Shown: positions 1-10,000 of the stretch, in pieces | Layout: the number at the start of each line of letters is the position of its first letter | Numbering within the stretch: position 1 is the first letter of the stretch | Assembly: GCA_964552015.1 (NCBI GenBank) | Contig: CAZKFR010000009.1 | Location: 1-64,000, forward strand | Reading direction: 5' to 3' | DNA from: Rhodocaloribacter sp964552015 | GTDB taxonomy: Bacteria > Bacteroidota > Rhodothermia > Rhodothermales > ISCAR-4553 | DNA: 64,000 bases | Notes under the pieces: generated by a model | Database searches by the model: none | What the model was told of the DNA's origin: nothing | The model's input: the letters and a program-made list of their open reading frames with translations, nothing else | Translations under genes and position numbers: made by a program

Positions 1-301
1 ACGGGCAGAGCCTTTCGATCGCGTTGCGCAGGGGCTCCAGGGACAACGCCGAGACGTGGCCGGCCTGCGCCTCGGCATACAGATCGCGGAGTTGCTGGCA
101 CTCCGCATCGGTCGGGTTACGGTTTTCATTGGCCAGGGTCTGCAGCAACGTGAGGGCCCCCTGCATCGCCGCGACACCGGCATTCGTCGGGGCGGGTCCG
201 CCGGAATGGGAGCCGGCCGCTATCAACCGCCGGAGGTCTCGGACGATTTTGATGAGCAGGGCAATGATGAGCAGGATTAAGGCCAGAAGGAGCCAGTTCA
301 T
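1..301 (-). CDS. Small membrane-anchored protein of unknown function (partial, 3' end missing)
   Basis: The reading frame starts at the ATG at 301 and stays open to the window edge, giving about 100 residues. A GGAGG ribosome-binding site lies just upstream of the ATG (reverse strand of about 306-310), which supports this start. Residues 2-20 form one hydrophobic helix (MNWLLLALILLIIALL), followed by a basic stretch (KIVRDLRR) and a soluble region rich in Ala, Leu and Glu that looks helical. That topology suggests a single-pass inner-membrane protein with its soluble part in the cytoplasm. I do not recognise a family. It is divergent from the dehydrogenase at 627. Confidence 0.7.
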   Translation of the reverse strand, partial: MNWLLLALILLIIALLIKIVRDLRRLIAAGSHSGGPAPTNAGVAAMQGALTLLQTLANENRNPTDAECQQLRDLYAEAQAGHVSALSLEPLRNAIERLCP

Positions 302-626
302 GGCATACCTCCACGGATGCGTGAACGAGGAACGGTAACGGCGAAGGAACTCCGTCAGCCCGTCGGAGGCGCCGAATGGCCCACCGTACTCCGTGCCGCC
401 ATCGGTCTGGCCGGCGTGCACACCCCCTCGCTCCACAATACACCATGCACCCATAATAAACAAATTCCTAGCCCCACAACAACGCACGTTTACCATCCGC
501 TCCGACCCGGCCTCCTCGTCCTTCGGAAGCCCTTGCATTTTGCAATTCTTCCCGGTGGTCTTCTTTTATGCTCCGGGGAGATGCGTATCTTGGCGGCGTA
601 TCTGGAACGCCAGGCCGAACGACGCC
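302..626. promoter_or_regulatory. Divergent intergenic region with palindrome and a possible promoter
   Basis: This 325-base stretch separates two divergent genes and contains no convincing gene. It holds a short palindrome, TTGCA-ttt-TGCAA (533-545), and a TATCTTGG element (596-603) that differs by one base from the Bacteroidota -7 consensus TAnnTTTG. The latter would start transcripts very close to the ATG at 627. The -33 box is poor. The palindrome could be an operator, but nothing here identifies a regulator. Confidence 0.35.
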
Positions 627-1811
627 ATGAAGATCACCGTGATCGGTGCCGGAACCATCGGTTCCGCCATAGCCAGCGAGCTGACGCAGCACGACGCCGT
701 GGAGCACGTCCAGGTGTGCGACGCCCGTCCGCGCGCCCTGCGCCAGTTGCATGCCTTCGTGCGCAGCCCCAAGCTCCGCTCGTTCCAGGTCGACGCCCGC
801 GACCCGAACGTGCTCGCCCCGATCGTCGAGGGGAGCGCCTGCCTTATCGGGTGCGCGGCCCCGCAGACCAACCCGATGCTGGCCGAGCTGGCCCTCGACC
901 TCGGGACGCACTTCTGCGACCTGGGCGGGCACGATGCGATCGTCCGCGAGGAACTGAGGCTGCACGAGCGGGCGGCCGAACGCGGTGTCTGGATCGTCCC
1001 CAACTGCGGCCTTGCCCCGGGCCTGGTCAACATCCTCTGCCTGCTCGGCGTGGACCAGTTCGACGCCGTCGAGGCCGCGCACATCCGCGTGGGCGACGTG
1101 CCCCTCGAACCCCACCCGCCGTTCAACTTCCACATCTCCTGGTCGGCGCACAAGGTCATCGAGGACTACACGAACGAGGTCTACCTGGTGCAGGACGGGC
1201 AGATCACGACGTGCCCGCCGCTCTCCCACCCGGAGACGATCCGGTTCGAGGGATTCGAGGGGCTGGAGGCGTTCTGCACGGCGGGCAGCCTCTCGATGCT
1301 GGCCGAGGAGCTGGTCGGTCGCGTGTGTACGCTCGACCACAAGACGATCCGCCGCACGGGACACCGCCAGCAGATGGCCTTCGTGCTCGGCCTCGGCTTC
1401 GGGGAGCAGCGCATCATCGACGTGCGCACCCACCTGACTTACCGCGACGTGCTGATCCGCCGCATGACCGAGCGCCTGGGCGGCGAGCACCGGGATGCCG
1501 TCCTGCTGCGCATCGTCATCCACGGCCTGCTCGAGGGCAAGGAGGCCTCGCTCGTCTATGAGATGGTGGACCGCTACGACGAGGCCCACGGCATGATGGC
1601 GATGCGGCGCTGCACGAGCATCGCCACGGCCACGGTGGCGCTGATGCTGGCCGCGGGCGAGGCCCCCGGTGCGGGCGCCGCCCCTCCGGAGCGGGCGCTG
1701 CCCCGCGCCCTGTACTGCTCCCGCCTCATCGAGCGCGGCCTCCCCATGACCTCGGCCTGGCACGACGGCTTCGTGGACGTGCGCGACCCGCTGGGGGTGC
1801 CTCACCCGTAG
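627..1811 (+). CDS. Lysine 6-dehydrogenase-like / saccharopine dehydrogenase family oxidoreductase
   Basis: This is a 394-residue NAD(P)-dependent oxidoreductase. The N-terminus is a Rossmann fold with the dinucleotide loop GAGTIGSA at about residue 7. Later segments match L-lysine 6-dehydrogenases of the Geobacillus type as I remember them: DLGGHDAI (about 98), GLAPGLVNIL (about 128), a DYTNEVYLVQDGQ stretch and DHKTIRRTGH. Those enzymes oxidise the epsilon-amino group of lysine; saccharopine dehydrogenases share the fold, so the substrate is inferred. The ATG at 627 is chosen because the Rossmann fold begins directly after it; the frame is open further upstream but that extension has no family similarity. 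The last three codons and the stop lie inside a 45-bp repeat copied from the end of the gene at 2418, so the extreme C-terminus may not be ancestral. Confidence 0.75.
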   Translation: MKITVIGAGTIGSAIASELTQHDAVEHVQVCDARPRALRQLHAFVRSPKLRSFQVDARDPNVLAPIVEGSACLIGCAAPQTNPMLAELALDLGTHFCDLGGHDAIVREELRLHERAAERGVWIVPNCGLAPGLVNILCLLGVDQFDAVEAAHIRVGDVPLEPHPPFNFHISWSAHKVIEDYTNEVYLVQDGQITTCPPLSHPETIRFEGFEGLEAFCTAGSLSMLAEELVGRVCTLDHKTIRRTGHRQQMAFVLGLGFGEQRIIDVRTHLTYRDVLIRRMTERLGGEHRDAVLLRIVIHGLLEGKEASLVYEMVDRYDEAHGMMAMRRCTSIATATVALMLAAGEAPGAGAAPPERALPRALYCSRLIERGLPMTSAWHDGFVDVRDPLGVPHP

Positions 1812-1844
1812 GCGCGGAGCGTGGCGCCGTTGAGGGCGGCGCCC
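1800..1844. repeat. 45-bp direct repeat, copy 1 (flanks tspO)
   Basis: The 45 bases at 1800-1844 are identical to 2416-2460. Copy 2 is the 3' end of the short-chain dehydrogenase gene (last 14 codons with the stop). Copy 1 supplies the stop codon of the dehydrogenase at 627 and runs to eight bases before the tspO stop. The copies are 616 bp apart and bracket tspO exactly. Confidence 0.95.
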
Positions 1845-1852
1845 TGCATCTG

Positions 1853-2317
1853 CTATGGATTGAGGCGCCACAGTTGCAGATTCAGCGCACCGGCGAACGC
1901 TACCCAGGCCAGGTACGGGATCAGCAGCATACCGGCCAACGGGCGAACCCGCCAGAATGCGATCGTCGTCGCCAGGATGGCGAGCCAGAGCCCGACGATC
2001 TCCACGAACGCCAGATCGATACGGTGCTGCCCAAAGAAGAGGTACGACCAGAGTCCGTTGAGCACCAGCTGGACGAGAAACAGGCCGAGGGCCACCCGTG
2101 CGCCCTCGAAGCCTTCCTGTTTCCATACCAGCCACGCCGCGATCCCCATCAGCAGATACAGGACGGACCACACGGGCCCGAACACATAGCCGGGCGGGTT
2201 CCAACGGGGCTTTGCCAGGCTGGCATACCAGTCCGCGGGCGTGAACTGAGAGCCGACCCAGCCCGCCGCAAACGAAAGCAGGATCCACAGGACCAGACCT
2301 ACGATCGGATGCTTCAT
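1853..2317 (-). CDS. tspO: TspO/MBR family protein (translocator-protein homologue)
   Basis: The 154-residue protein has five hydrophobic helices and the tryptophan-rich signature of the TspO/peripheral benzodiazepine receptor family. Visible parts are KPRWNPPGYVFGPVWSVLY near residue 34, a GLWSYLFFGQHR segment near 90, and the C-terminal PYLAWVAFAGALNLQLW. Family members sit in membranes and bind porphyrins and other hydrophobic ligands; some act as regulators of tetrapyrrole or stress metabolism. The start at 2317 follows a good ribosome-binding site (GGAGG, about six bases upstream). The gene lies alone between two enzyme genes and is flanked by the 45-bp direct repeat at 1800 and 2416, which suggests that the block was inserted or rearranged here. 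Confidence 0.9.
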   Translation of the reverse strand: MKHPIVGLVLWILLSFAAGWVGSQFTPADWYASLAKPRWNPPGYVFGPVWSVLYLLMGIAAWLVWKQEGFEGARVALGLFLVQLVLNGLWSYLFFGQHRIDLAFVEIVGLWLAILATTIAFWRVRPLAGMLLIPYLAWVAFAGALNLQLWRLNP

Positions 2318-2415
2318 CCGTGCCTCCTTCTTTCCGGACCATTTTGAACGATGCGCCGCCGGTACACCTTCGTTGCCACGGTGGCTCCCCGGTGCACCGG
2401 CCAGCACCCTGCGAA

Positions 2416-2460
2416 CCTCACCCGTAGGCGCGGAGCGTGGCGCCGTTGAGGGCGGCGCCC
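2416..2460. repeat. 45-bp direct repeat, copy 2 (3' end of SDR gene)
   Basis: Identical to 1800-1844. This copy codes in frame for the last residues of the short-chain dehydrogenase (NGATLRAYG and stop, reverse strand), so it is probably the source copy. Confidence 0.95.
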
Positions 2461-3098
2461 GCGTCGGTGCAGAGGTACCGGCAGAGGGCCACCAGGTCAT
2501 CGGCGCGGACGCCTTCGGCACCCGCCTCGTCATCGTACAGGATCATCGACGGGGCCACGGCGTGGGCGGTGAGGCCCGTGCCGGCAAACTCGGCGGCCAC
2601 GGCTTCGACGAGGCGGACGACGCCGGCCTTGGCGGCCGAATAGGCGGCCTGTTTGGCCGCGCCCCGGTCCGCCCCCTGGCCCGAGGCGAAAGCGATGAGG
2701 CGCCCGCCGTGCCCGCCGGCCTGCATCACACGGGCCGCCGCACGGAAGCACAGGAACGCCGAGGTCAGGTTACGCGCCAGCATCGCCGCCCACTGCGCCG
2801 GGGTCGTCTCCAGCAGCGGCCGTGCCTCCCAGGCGCCGACGGTGTGCACGAGTGCATCGACCCGCCCGCACCGCCGCACGACCGCATCGAACGCGGCCTC
2901 GACGGCCGCCTCGTCGGTCACGTCGGCCACGAAGACCTGCACGTCGCCCGCCCGGGGCACCTCGGCCGCGTCGGCTTCGTTCCGCACCAGGCCGGCCACG
3001 GTCGCCCCGGCTCCGGCAAAGCCCTGCACCATGCGCCGCCCGAGCCGTCCGTTGGCCCCGGTGATGACGACGACCCGTCCGTTCAGGTGTTCGCTCAT
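2418..3098 (-). CDS. Short-chain dehydrogenase/reductase (SDR) family oxidoreductase
   Basis: This 226-residue protein is a single-domain classical SDR. It has the nucleotide-binding TGANGRLG at residues 13-20, a DV pair after the fourth strand (VADVTD), an N-x-x-S segment (ARNLTSAF), and a catalytic Ser139-Tyr153-Lys157 set within ASGQGAD and YSAAK. Members reduce or oxidise alcohol/carbonyl groups with NAD(P)H; the substrate cannot be told from the sequence. It is slightly short for the family (usually about 250), with a compact C-terminus. It is transcribed leftward toward tspO, and its 3' end is duplicated beyond tspO. Confidence 0.85.
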   Translation of the reverse strand: MSEHLNGRVVVITGANGRLGRRMVQGFAGAGATVAGLVRNEADAAEVPRAGDVQVFVADVTDEAAVEAAFDAVVRRCGRVDALVHTVGAWEARPLLETTPAQWAAMLARNLTSAFLCFRAAARVMQAGGHGGRLIAFASGQGADRGAAKQAAYSAAKAGVVRLVEAVAAEFAGTGLTAHAVAPSMILYDDEAGAEGVRADDLVALCRYLCTDAGAALNGATLRAYG

Positions 3099-3128
3099 GA
3101 TGGGTCCTCCGTAGCAACGTGCCCGGCC

Positions 3129-3599
3129 TCATCCGCCGGACGAGGTGTGATCGTAGAGGATGCGCCAGCCTTCGGGGCGTTTCTCCAGGATCAGCGTGAA
3201 GAGGCCGCCCGCCTCGTCGTAGTCCCCCTCCCGCTGGAGGTGCCAGCGTCCGAAGGCCGTCGCCCAGCGCGGCGACAGCACCCGGATCGCCAGGTCCTCG
3301 AACGAGAGCCGACCCATGGCGTCGCGATTCGGATAGGCCGTCCGGTAGCGCTCGAGCGTCGTCTGCCACCCGTAGCGCACCGACCCGCCGGAGGCGAAGC
3401 GCAGCGAATCGGTGCGGGCATAGCCTTCCATGAAGCCCTCGATGTCGCCGGCGTTCCAGGCCGCCACCTGCCGTTCGAGCACGTCCCGGATGGCCCGTAC
3501 CTCGGCCTCCGCGTCGAAGGCCGGCTCCGGCGTCGAGCAGCCCATCCCGACCAGGGCCGCCACAGCCCAGCACACCATCCCGTACCTTAACCTGTGCAT
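3129..3599 (-). CDS. Lipoprotein with SnoaL-like / DUF4440-type domain
   Basis: The 156-residue product begins with a lipoprotein signal peptide (hydrophobic core then a Cys in VGMGCS, about residue 20). The rest looks like an NTF2/SnoaL-like cone fold: a helical start (AIRDVLERQVAAWNAGDIEGFMEGY), then LRFASGG and strands ending in WRILYDHTSSGG. Such DUF4440-type proteins are often of unknown substrate; some are isomerases or binding proteins. The start at 3599 is preferred to an upstream in-frame ATG because it has a GGAGG site five bases upstream and opens directly into the signal peptide. It probably sits on the periplasmic side of a membrane. Confidence 0.75.
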   Translation of the reverse strand: MHRLRYGMVCWAVAALVGMGCSTPEPAFDAEAEVRAIRDVLERQVAAWNAGDIEGFMEGYARTDSLRFASGGSVRYGWQTTLERYRTAYPNRDAMGRLSFEDLAIRVLSPRWATAFGRWHLQREGDYDEAGGLFTLILEKRPEGWRILYDHTSSGG

Positions 3600-3655
3600 A
3601 ATGCCTCCGATGTTTACCTCTGGTGGTGTTCCTGCGGGAAACGGCTCCAGCATAC

Positions 3656-3690
3656 CAAAGACGCCGGAGACCTGCCACCGGGAGAACAAA
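3656..3690 (-). promoter_or_regulatory. Possible Bacteroidota-type promoter for the lipoprotein gene
   Basis: Read on the reverse strand there is a TTTG box (3687-3690), a 23-base spacer, and CGTCTTTG (3656-3663), one mismatch from TAnnTTTG in its key positions. It lies about 60 bases upstream of the start at 3599. Pattern match only. Confidence 0.35.
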
Positions 3691-3771
3691 AATATCACGC
3701 CCCTGTTAAGAGGGACGCCGCACGATTCCGTGGATCGTCGGTGGAATCCGGCAGGGGGGTTGTTTTTCCTC

Positions 3772-3802
3772 TTGAAGCCAACGCCCTCATCCGTTAGTTT
3801 CG
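3772..3802 (+). promoter_or_regulatory. Candidate promoter upstream of sprA
   Basis: TTG (3772-3774), 20-base spacer, then TAGTTTCG (3795-3802), close to the Bacteroidota sigma-A pattern TTTG-N19/20-TAnnTTTG. It would give sprA a leader of roughly 220 bases that includes the structured element at 3907-3961. Confidence 0.5.
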
Positions 3803-3906
3803 TACACCTGTCCTGCCCGCGCGGATGTAATCAGGCCGCGCCCCGAACGAACACCCTTTCCCAAACGGTCCTTCCGTGCTTATCGGCCCATCTTGTTACG
3901 ACACAG

Positions 3907-3961
3907 ACCGGCAGCGGTGAGATCCTGGCCGGGCGCAAGCCCGGGTCCGTGAGGTGCCGGT
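3907..3961 (+). other. Structured RNA-like element in the sprA leader
   Basis: A 7-bp perfect outer stem (ACCGGCA at 3907-3913 with TGCCGGT at 3955-3961) encloses a 6-bp perfect inner hairpin (CCGGGC, GCAA tetraloop, GCCCGG, 3929-3944). The internal loop has similar sequence on both sides (GGTGAG and GTGAGG). A nested fold with a GNRA loop in a noncoding leader is suggestive of a regulatory RNA. I could not match it to a riboswitch class I know. Confidence 0.45.
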
Positions 3962-4030
3962 ATCCCCTGAAGTACCCGTAGACGACGCAGCGAGTCAGGC
4001 TTCGTGCGACCCCATCCAGAACGTGTTGGC

Positions 4031-7000
4031 ATGGACAGGCAGGCAGGTGGACATCCGTCCCGAATCCTCGGGATCATGGCCCTTGGTGTGATGGCGGCGC
4101 TGGTGGCGCTCGGTAGTTCGGCCGCGCCCGGCCGCGTGCTGCCAACACGCTACGTAGCCCGCGCCGACACCGACAGCGTCCGCGTCGACCTCCCCGAGCG
4201 CCTCGCCGGCGACACGCTCCGGGGCGACACGCTCCGGGCCGATTCGATGGCGGTGCCGCCGGACACGGGCCTGGCCCGGAAGTACCTGCCGCGCCTGCAT
4301 CCGGACTGGCCCGCCGCCCGCCTCGTTCCCCGGCGACGGCCCCCGCTCTCGCTCGCGCTCAGCCGTTCGTGGAAACACGAAGTCCAGCTCGACTCGACCG
4401 CCCGCCGCTACCTGATCTACGAGCGCGTGGCCGGGCAGGACGTGCGCTATCCGGTGGCCGTGGACCTGGCCACCTACCGCCGGGAACGCCTGCGCTACGA
4501 CCTCTCCCGGAACTGGAAGACCCTCTACACCGAGCGGGCCCGCCAGCGCAGCCAGCGGCGCCGGGGCGGCCTCGGCATCAGCGTCGTCGTCCCCGGCGGG
4601 CGTGAGAGCGCCTTCACCACCATCTTCGGCAAAAACGAACTCGACCTGCGCGTCAACGGCCAGGCCAACATCCAGGCCGGCTTCGACTACCGCAAGAGCG
4701 ACCAGCAGGTGGCCATCACCGGCCGGGCCTCGCAGCTCGACCCCGACTTCAAGCAGGACCTCAGCCTCGGCATCACCGGCACCATCGGCGACAAGCTCCG
4801 CATCGACGTCAACTACGACTCGAACAACCAGTTCGACTACCAGAACCAGATCAAGCTGGAGTACACCGGCTACGAGGACGAGATCATCCAGAAGATCGAG
4901 GCCGGGAACGTGTTCCTGCAGACGCCTTCCTCCCTGATCCGGGGCGGGCAGAGCCTCTTCGGCATCAAGAGCGAGTTTCAGGTCGGCGGCCTCTACCTGA
5001 CCACCGTCATGAGCCAGCAGGAGGGGCAGTCCAACAGCCTCTCGATCGACGGCGGCTCGGAGACGACCACCTTCGACCTCAAACCGACCGACTACGAGGA
5101 GGACCTGCACTTCTTCCTGGCCTACTACTTCCGCAACCGGTGGGAGGACGCCCTCTCCGACCCGCCCAACATCCGCGTGGCCAACGGCTTCGAGCGCATC
5201 GCCGAGCTGGAGGTGTGGAAGCTGGAGCCGACGACGCCCGAAGAGGAGAACGTGCGGCAGGCCGTGGCCGTGGTGGACCTGGGCGAAGACCCGCGTCTGC
5301 TCTCCGAGGCCGACGCCTACACGGAGACGGTGCTGCCCTCGCCCGCTCTGGACCAGTACGACGACACGCCGGGCGGCGAACTCGACGCCCAGCTGCGGGA
5401 CGGCAACGCCACCCCGGCCTCCTACCTGCAGGACGTCAAGGGCCTCTCGGGGGACGACTTCCAGGTCGGGCGTTTCCGCCGCCTCGAACGCGGACGCGAC
5501 TACACCGTCGACGAGGTCCTCGGCTACATCTCGCTGCGCCAGCGCCTGCTCGACAACGAGGCCCTGGCCGTCAGCTTCCGCTACCTCGCCAACGGGCGCA
5601 CGGTCCAGATCGGCGACTTCTCGACGGACACCGGCGGCTCGGGCGGCGGGCAGGACGAGCAGAAACTGGTGCTCAAGCTCCTGCGTCCGGTACAGCTGCG
5701 CCAGCCCGCCCCGGAGACGGGCTTCAACCCGGCCGTCTGGTACCTCCAGCTCCGCAACATCTACCGCTTCCCCGGCAGCGGCATCAACCCGAATGAGTTC
5801 GAGCTGCAGGTCTTCTACGAACCGCCGGGCCGGACGGCCTCGAAGACGCTGCCGGGCGTCGGCGGGCAGGCCACGCTGCTGCAACTGCTGGGCCTCGACC
5901 GTCTCAACCAGGACCAGGCCCCCCGCCCCGACGACCGCTTCGACTACCTGGTCAACTACACCATCGACCCCGGCAACGGGCGCCTCATCTTCCCGTACCT
6001 GGAGCCCTTCGGCCGCCGCCTGAGCCGCATCATCGACGAGGGCGGCGGGACGCCCGAGGACAAACAGGCCGCCAAGAACCTGCTCGTCTTCGAGAGCCTG
6101 TACCGGCAGAAGAAGGAGAACGCCCGGCGCGACACGCAGCGGGACGTCTACCGCGTGCGGGGCTCCTACCGCGGCGCCACACAGTCCTTCTACGACCTGC
6201 AGGCCTACGCCGGCCTCGTCCCCGGCTCGGTCCGCGTCACCTCGGGCGGCACGCCGCTGAGCGAGGGCACCGACTTCATCGTCGACTACCAGGGCGGCAC
6301 CGTCACCATCATCAACCCGGCCTACCTGACCGCCGGGCGCAAGATCGACATCCAGTACGAGCAGAACTCGCTCTTCAACCTGCAGAAGAAGACCCTGCTG
6401 GGCCTGCGGGCCGACTACACGCTGAGCGAGAACTTCGGCCTGGGCGCCACCCTGATGCGGATGAGCCAGAAGTCGCCCATCGACAAATACCGGATCGGGG
6501 AGGAACCCATTCAGAACACCATCTGGGGCTTCGACGGCTCCTTCAAGGCCGAGCCGCGCTGGCTCACGCGGGCCGTGGACCTGCTGCCGCTGGTGCAGAC
6601 CCGCGCCAAGAGCAGCATCGCCGTCACCGGCGAGTTCGCCCAGCTCCGGCCCGGCGCCGGCGAGACGATCGCCTTCGACCGCACCCGGCGCAACCTCCGC
6701 AACCAGGGCCGCGACTTCCACCCGGACGAACTCAACGGCATCTCCTACATCGACGACTTCGAGGGCTTCGAGAACACCTTCTCCCTGAAGCAGCCCGGCT
6801 CCTGGCAGCTCGCCTCCGCACCCGACTCCATCGGCGCCGTGGACCGCTTCGGCGTCGTCCCCGGCTTCCGCGCCGACTCGCTGCGGACGAACTGGCGCGG
6901 CAGCTTCGGCTGGTATACCCTCAACGCCAACATGTTTTCCGAACTCGGCAGCGTCCCGGTCTACGACGCCGACGCCGTGGACATCCTGCGGATCCGCGAC

Positions 7001-10000
7001 GTCTTTCCCAACCGCGACACCCGCGCCGAGATCGACCAGACCCTCCAGACGCTCGACCTCTACTTCAACCCCTCCGAGCGCGGGCCCTACAACTACAACA
7101 CGGACCTGCAACACTTCCTCGACAACCCGAAGGACGCCTGGGGCGGCATGGCCCAGCGCCTGCCCGAGGGCTTCACGGACTTCAGCCTGAAGAACATCGA
7201 CTTCGTCGAGTTCATCTTCAAACCCTTCCCCGAGAACCCCGAGGGCGATGCCGGCCCGGCGGCCCGCCTCTATGTGGACCTCGGCTCCATCTCCGAGGAC
7301 ATCCTGCCCGACGAGAAACTCAACAACGAGGACGGCCTCTCCCTGACCGATTTCAACCCGGCCAGCGTGGGCCCCTGGGGCCGGACGCCCAACGGCTCGC
7401 AGAACAGCGCCGTGGACGTGGACGACGCCTCGGGCCGTACCGAGGACCTCGGCCTCGACGGCCTGCCCTCCTACGTCACCGACGGCACCTACTCCACCAC
7501 CGAGCAGGAACACTTCCGCTCGTTCCTGGATGCGCTGACCGCCCGCACCGGCGACGCCCGCTACCAGGCCGAGGTGGCCAAAGCGCTGGTGGACCCCTCG
7601 GGCGACGACTACCACTACTTCGCCAACAGCCAGTTCTTCGACAACCCGGAGTTCTACCCGGGCGGCGCCACGTTCCAGCAGCGCTTCACCCGCTGGTTCG
7701 CGGGCCAGGAGCTGAACGCCTTCGAAGCCCAGAACAAGCTGGCCAACAACACCTCCGTCCGGCGTGGCAACTCGCGCTTCCCCGACTCGGAGGACCGCAA
7801 CCTGAACTCGGCCGTCGACACGGACAACAGCTACTTCCAGTATGAGCTGCCGCTGAGCAAGCGGGCGCTCGACTCGCTCGCCGTCCCGGAGCGGGTGGAC
7901 GACTACGTCGTGGGCGAGATCATCGACACCGAGACGGGCCGCCGCACGGGCTGGTATCAGGTGCGGATCCCCGTGCAGAACTTCACCCGGCGCGTGGGTA
8001 ACATCCAGGATTTCAGCCTGATCGAGTCGATCCGCATCTGGACGACGGGCCACGAGGTGCCCATCACGATCCGCTTCGCCACGCTCGAACTGGTGGGCAG
8101 CCAGTGGCAGAAGTCGGAGCGGGTGACGCTGGAGAAGGAGACGCCCGCCGACACGATGGCGGTCGACACGCGCACGACGATTGCCTCGATCAACAACGAG
8201 GAGAACAGCCTCTACCTGCCGCCGCCGGGCGCCATCATCAGCCAGACACGCCTGGCCACCGGCGGCGTGCAGAACGCCCGCGAACAGGCCCTCGTCTTCC
8301 GCGCCGAGAACCTCTACCCGGGGCAGCAGCGGGCCATCTTCCGGACGTACAACCAGGGCCTGGACCTGCTCAAGTACGCCAACCTCCGCATGTTCGTCCA
8401 CATGCACGGGCGCACGGCCGACGGCCTGGACCTGACGGCGCTCCCGAAGGAGGAGGCCCGGCAGAAGGCCCGCCTGTTCGTCCGCCTCGGGGCCAACGAG
8501 AGCAACGACTACTACGAGTACGAGCAGCCGCTGACGCCCAGCAGCGAGACGGCCGGCGACGCGGACGAACTCTGGCAGACCAACCGGGAGTTCGACGGGG
8601 CCATCCGGGACCTGAACTCGATGAACCTGGTCCTCGGCGCCCTGAACCAGCTCAAGGTGACCCGGGACCGCCTGGGCATCCCCTCGGACCAGGTCTTCTG
8701 GAACGTCGTCGGCGACACGCTGGCCGCACCGGACGCGCCGGACGCCGAGACGTTCGCCCCGCCGGGCACGCGCCTGGCCATCCGCGGCAACCCCTCGCTC
8801 GGGCGCATCAACACCATCGTCATTGGCCTGCGCAACCCCGCCGACTCGACCAGCATCGACCCGTCCGACATCCTCGAAGACGTGACCATCTGGGTCAACG
8901 AGCTCCGCGTCTCGGGCTACGACGAGCAGAACGGCTGGGCCGCCCTCGTCAACGCCGACGTGCAGCTGGCCGACTTCGGGCGCGTCAAGGCCAACTTCCA
9001 GCGGCAGACCGACGGCTTCGGCTCCCTCGCGAGCACCCTCGACGAGCGCGAGCAGGTGGACCTGACCAACTGGAGCCTCACGACCGAGGTCAATGCGGAC
9101 AAGCTGCTGCCCGAGCGCTACGGCTGGTCCATCCCCGTCTCGCTCCAGTTGCAGTCGAACCGCTCCACGCCCCGCTTCTCGCCCACGCGCGGGGACGTCC
9201 GCCTGGACGAGTTGCTGGCGCAGATCGAGGCCCGGGACGACCTGACGCCCGAAGAGAAGGCGCTCGAGAAACGGCAGGCCATCGAGGCGGCCGAGACGTT
9301 CACGTTCACCCGCTCGTTCACCGCCCGCCTGGCCAAGCAGGGCTCCCGGTCGAGCCTGCTCCGGTACACGCTCGACGGCCTCTCGTGGACGTACTCGTTC
9401 AGCGACCGGACGGCCCGCACCCCCTCGCTCCGCCTCAACGACTCGTGGCGCTGGTCGACCACGCTCGGCTACCGCCTCAGCATCCCCCGGCCAAAGACGG
9501 TGCGCCCCTTCTGGTTCCTGGATGACGTGCCCCTCGTCGGCGTGCTGGGCGACCTCCGGTTCAACTACCTGCCGCAGTCCCTCTCGGCCTCGGCCAGCGC
9601 CAACCGCACCTTCACGCAGAGCCAGGACCGCCCCCGGGAGAACCTGGCCACGACGCTGCCGGAGCCGGTGGCCTTCCCGCTGCGCGAGACGCACAACTTC
9701 ACGCACAGCCGCAACTTCCAGCTGCAGTACAACCCGTTCGGCTTCCTCAACCTGAGCTTCGACACCAACACCAACCAGAGCCTCAACGCGGTCGGGGTCG
9801 ACACGGTCTTCACCGTGGTCGTGCGGGACAGCACCGGCGCCCTGGCTACGTTCGAGAACCTGACGCTCGACGAGGCCGTGGCGCAGGGCCTCGTCGACGA
9901 GGAGGCCGTGGACGTGAACGCCTTCCAGACGGAGCGGCTGCGCGTGCGCCCCGCCGGCGAGACGTTCGGCAAGTTCCTCAAGGGTGTCGACGGAGTCCGT

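Noticed and set aside
3907..3961. Cyclic-di-GMP-I riboswitch reading of the sprA leader element
   Set aside because: The GCGCAAGCC-like stretch recalls that class, but only one inner hairpin is present and the conserved two-hairpin core is missing.
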